Below, piece after piece: positions 62,426-64,000 of a stretch of 64,000 bases of DNA. Under the pieces are notes generated by a model. That model was not told the DNA's origin. It searched no databases and worked only from the letters and a program-made list of their open reading frames with translations. The translations under genes were made by a program, and so were the position numbers. The DNA comes from Cryoendolithus antarcticus. Lineage: Eukaryota > Ascomycota > Dothideomycetes > Cladosporiales > Cladosporiaceae. Each line of letters begins with the position of its first letter. The stretch's first letter is position 1. The stretch is taken from the NCBI GenBank assembly GCA_002077065.1, contig NAJO01000020.1, positions 434,001 through 498,000 on the forward strand, read 5' to 3'.

Positions 62426-62848
62426 ATGTCGCCCTCCCTCAAGACCCGCCTTTCTCTCCAAAAACTCCGCACAGTCTTCAACAACTCGTCGACGCCTTCT
62501 ACATCACCCCGCTCAGATTCATAAGCAAGCACAATCTTACCATCATCGCCGTTGTCCACGGCCTCGCCCCGCACAAGGTCAACGCCTTCACCCTTTCAAG
62601 AATTCGACTTCGATCTCAGCCCATCAACTGCACTGCCTTTCAAGCTACGTGGCGCATTGCCTTTCAGCTCATCAGCAGTGGACTCGAGGCGGGTGATCAG
62701 ACGGAAGAAGAGCTGCGTCGAGCTCGAGCAAGAAGCCGAGCGATGTGAGGTCGATGGGCAGCTCATTGGGCTCATTGAGCCGAGACCTAAGGCACGAGTG
62801 GGGTGTGCGTTGGGCGGAATTGAAGAGGTGCTGTGTGGCGAGGCGTAG
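62426..62848 (+). pseudogene. small reading frame interrupted by one in-frame stop
   Basis: From ATG 62426 the frame reads MSPSLKTRLSLQKLRTVFNN and 12 more residues, meets TAA at 62522-62524, then continues open in the same frame for 108 codons to a TAG at 62846. The second part (PFQEFDFDLSPSTALPFKLR, CVELEQEAERCEVDGQLIGL, GCALGGIEEVLCGEA) has no ATG of its own before the end, which suggests the two halves were once one protein of about 140 residues. No intron could remove the stop, as no suitable GT lies just upstream. It may be a decayed gene, a nonsense allele, or chance. No family is recognised. Confidence 0.35.
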
Positions 62849-63294
62849 TGGCCTGGAGGGTTCACCCATCACGCCACTTTGCCCACGACCCATACTGGAA
62901 GGCACGCTCATGCATGGTATTTAGAAGTACAAAGGGTCGTCGCAGAACGCGTGCCTACATCAACAGACGTGGCTACCACACACCGCAATGGCGTATTATA
63001 CGGGTGGCGCTCCGATCGCAACGTGGATGCGCACCGTAGGTGTTGCCAATTACAACATGGGGGATGGGGAGGACGTGGGAAGGTAAGGTAACAGGCGGTG
63101 TGCTCCGAGCATGGGTGCACGTAGCACGAAAGGAAATTCTGAACTTGTATTGCATGGTTCAGCCGATGTTCACAGGAAAGTGGTGGAAATCTTTGTACAT
63201 ATATCATATCATGACATACATAATCCCCATTCTCATTGCTGTACACAGCGTGTCCTGATCATGCCAGAAGTTCGCAACACGGCGGACGCATCGC
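62849..63294. other. intergenic, 3' flank of the GH3 gene
   Basis: 446 bp, with AT-rich TATATATCATATC-type sequence near 63198-63210. No supported gene. Confidence 0.45.
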
Positions 63295-64000
63295 CTACGA
63301 GTGCGCCACCGTGCTCTCCGGTTGCACATGCACCGGCACAGAGTAGTCGTACTCCGCCCTTGGCTTCGGCAGCGTCTCAATGACAGCCGGCTTGCCAGTC
63401 AATTTGAACTTCTGCATCAAGTACCTGTCGTTGTCCAGTGCAATCTCATAGTCTCCAGGGTAGATCGTCAAGCTTCCGTCTGCGTCTGAGCGAGCTAGCG
63501 AGCCGAGCGTAAGCGGGAGATCCATGGTTTGCGAGTCGCGGGCCGTGACAGCGTGCGCGCGAGCGTAGGATACGAGTGACTTGTTCGGGCGCGGCGCTGG
63601 CCCAGCGTTGCCGCTGGAGATGAATAACAGGCCGACGAAGTCACTTGTGATCTTGCCCGTGTTGCGGATAGTAGCCGAGACTGTGGCGAAGGGCGTGATG
63701 TCCTTGACGGAACCATGGTCCTTCTTGCAGTCATCAACGAGCTGCTGGATGTTGTACTGCTTATGTAGTGTCTTGCCCCACTTGAAGGAGAACTTGGTGT
63801 AAGAAAGCCCGTACCCAAATGCGCGGACTGCCTTGCCGGTGTAGTATTTGTACGTCCTTCCTGGGTAGCCACTGGATGCGTTGGCACGAAGATCGATGTC
63901 GAAGATGCTGACCTCATCTGCGTAGGAGGCTGGGTATTGTGTAATTGGCAATCTGCCAGCCGGTGCGTACTTGCCGACGATGGTGTCGAGAATTGCCTGA
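63295..64000 (-). CDS. glycoside hydrolase family 3 (beta-xylosidase-like), C-terminal part
   Basis: The stop is at 63295 and the frame stays open to the right edge, so only the last 235 or so residues are visible. At the edge ILDTIVGKYAPAGRLPITQY is the end of the GH3 C-terminal alpha/beta sandwich (GKxxPAGRLPxTxYP). RTYKYYTGKAVRAFGYGLSY follows, the family's YYxG...FGYGLSYT turn. A fibronectin-III-like domain closes the protein (FATVSATIRNTGKITSDFV, GLLFISSGNAGPAPRPNKSL, then LTIYPGDYEIALDNDRYL). The pattern is closest to fungal exo-1,4-beta-xylosidases, usually secreted and acting on xylo-oligosaccharides. The catalytic residues and any signal peptide lie outside the window, so xylosidase versus another GH3 activity cannot be decided here. 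Confidence 0.85.
   Translation of the reverse strand, partial: QAILDTIVGKYAPAGRLPITQYPASYADEVSIFDIDLRANASSGYPGRTYKYYTGKAVRAFGYGLSYTKFSFKWGKTLHKQYNIQQLVDDCKKDHGSVKDITPFATVSATIRNTGKITSDFVGLLFISSGNAGPAPRPNKSLVSYARAHAVTARDSQTMDLPLTLGSLARSDADGSLTIYPGDYEIALDNDRYLMQKFKLTGKPAVIETLPKPRAEYDYSVPVHVQPESTVAHS

Overview
This window looks like a chromosome segment from a filamentous ascomycete (Pezizomycotina, possibly Dothideomycetes; the class is my inference). The evidence is short introns of 44-70 bp (one of 138 bp), dense genes on both strands with no operons, and single-copy fungal housekeeping families. These include an Ime2-type kinase with TTY in its activation loop, a fungal-type ATP10, a CUE5 autophagy adaptor, a Zn2Cys6 regulator and the C-terminal part of a GH3 glycosidase. 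There is one tRNA gene, an initiator tRNA-Met. I saw no transposon, CRISPR array, viral segment or secondary-metabolite cluster.

Layout, left to right. 1-764: edge-truncated 3'-5' exonuclease-like gene (-). 1.2-3.0 kb: tubulin chaperone TBCE (-). 3.6-4.5 kb: short-chain dehydrogenase lacking its catalytic Tyr (+). 4.8-7.5 kb: TMF/Sgm1 golgin (+). 7.5-8.6 kb: exosome subunit RRP42 (-). 9.4-11.8 kb: IME2-like kinase (-), followed by a 2.4 kb non-coding stretch. 14.3-16.3 kb: multi-pass membrane protein with apparent frame breaks (-). 17.2-17.9 kb: VPS25 (+). 18.4-21.5 kb: ATP10 (-) and mitochondrial prolyl-tRNA synthetase (+), divergent across about 220 bp. 22.4-24.2 kb: DHA1-type MFS transporter (+). 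24.8-26.1 kb: CUE5 (-). 27.0-27.7 kb: secreted Cys-rich protein (+). 28.5-31.0 kb: Zn2Cys6 transcription factor (+). 31.7-34.8 kb: large alpha/beta-hydrolase (+). 36.2-37.9 kb: single-TM protein (+). 38.7-40.0 kb: CK2 beta (+). 40.25-40.32 kb: initiator tRNA-Met (-). 41.2-42.4 kb: another single-TM protein (+). 43.1-44.2 kb: SURF4/ERV29 (+). 44.7-47.6 kb: NUP84 (+). 47.9-50.0 kb: DHX35-like DEAH helicase (+). 50.1-51.0 kb: JmjC protein with a mitochondrial-type N-terminus (-). 51.8-54.0 kb: unrecognised protein (+). 54.2-56.0 kb: patatin/TGL-like protein without its catalytic residues (-). 56.2-60.0 kb: NUP120 (-). 60.3-61.4 kb: RAD51 (-). 62.4-62.8 kb: small reading frame interrupted by a stop (+). 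63.3-64.0 kb: GH3 C-terminus, cut by the right edge (-).

Most genes are unrelated housekeeping functions: cytoskeleton, vesicle traffic, RNA decay, nuclear pore, DNA repair and mitochondrial biogenesis. I do not see a co-regulated system. The more unusual items are a probable TGL-family pseudoenzyme, an SDR with an altered catalytic tetrad, a membrane-protein gene that appears to be frameshifted, a GC-AG intron at a helicase motif, and a short divergent promoter shared by two mitochondrial-protein genes.

Gene models were built by eye from reading frames, splice signals and known family motifs. Exon boundaries are given where the flanking protein motif or frame fixes them. Family names come from motif recognition, not from a search.
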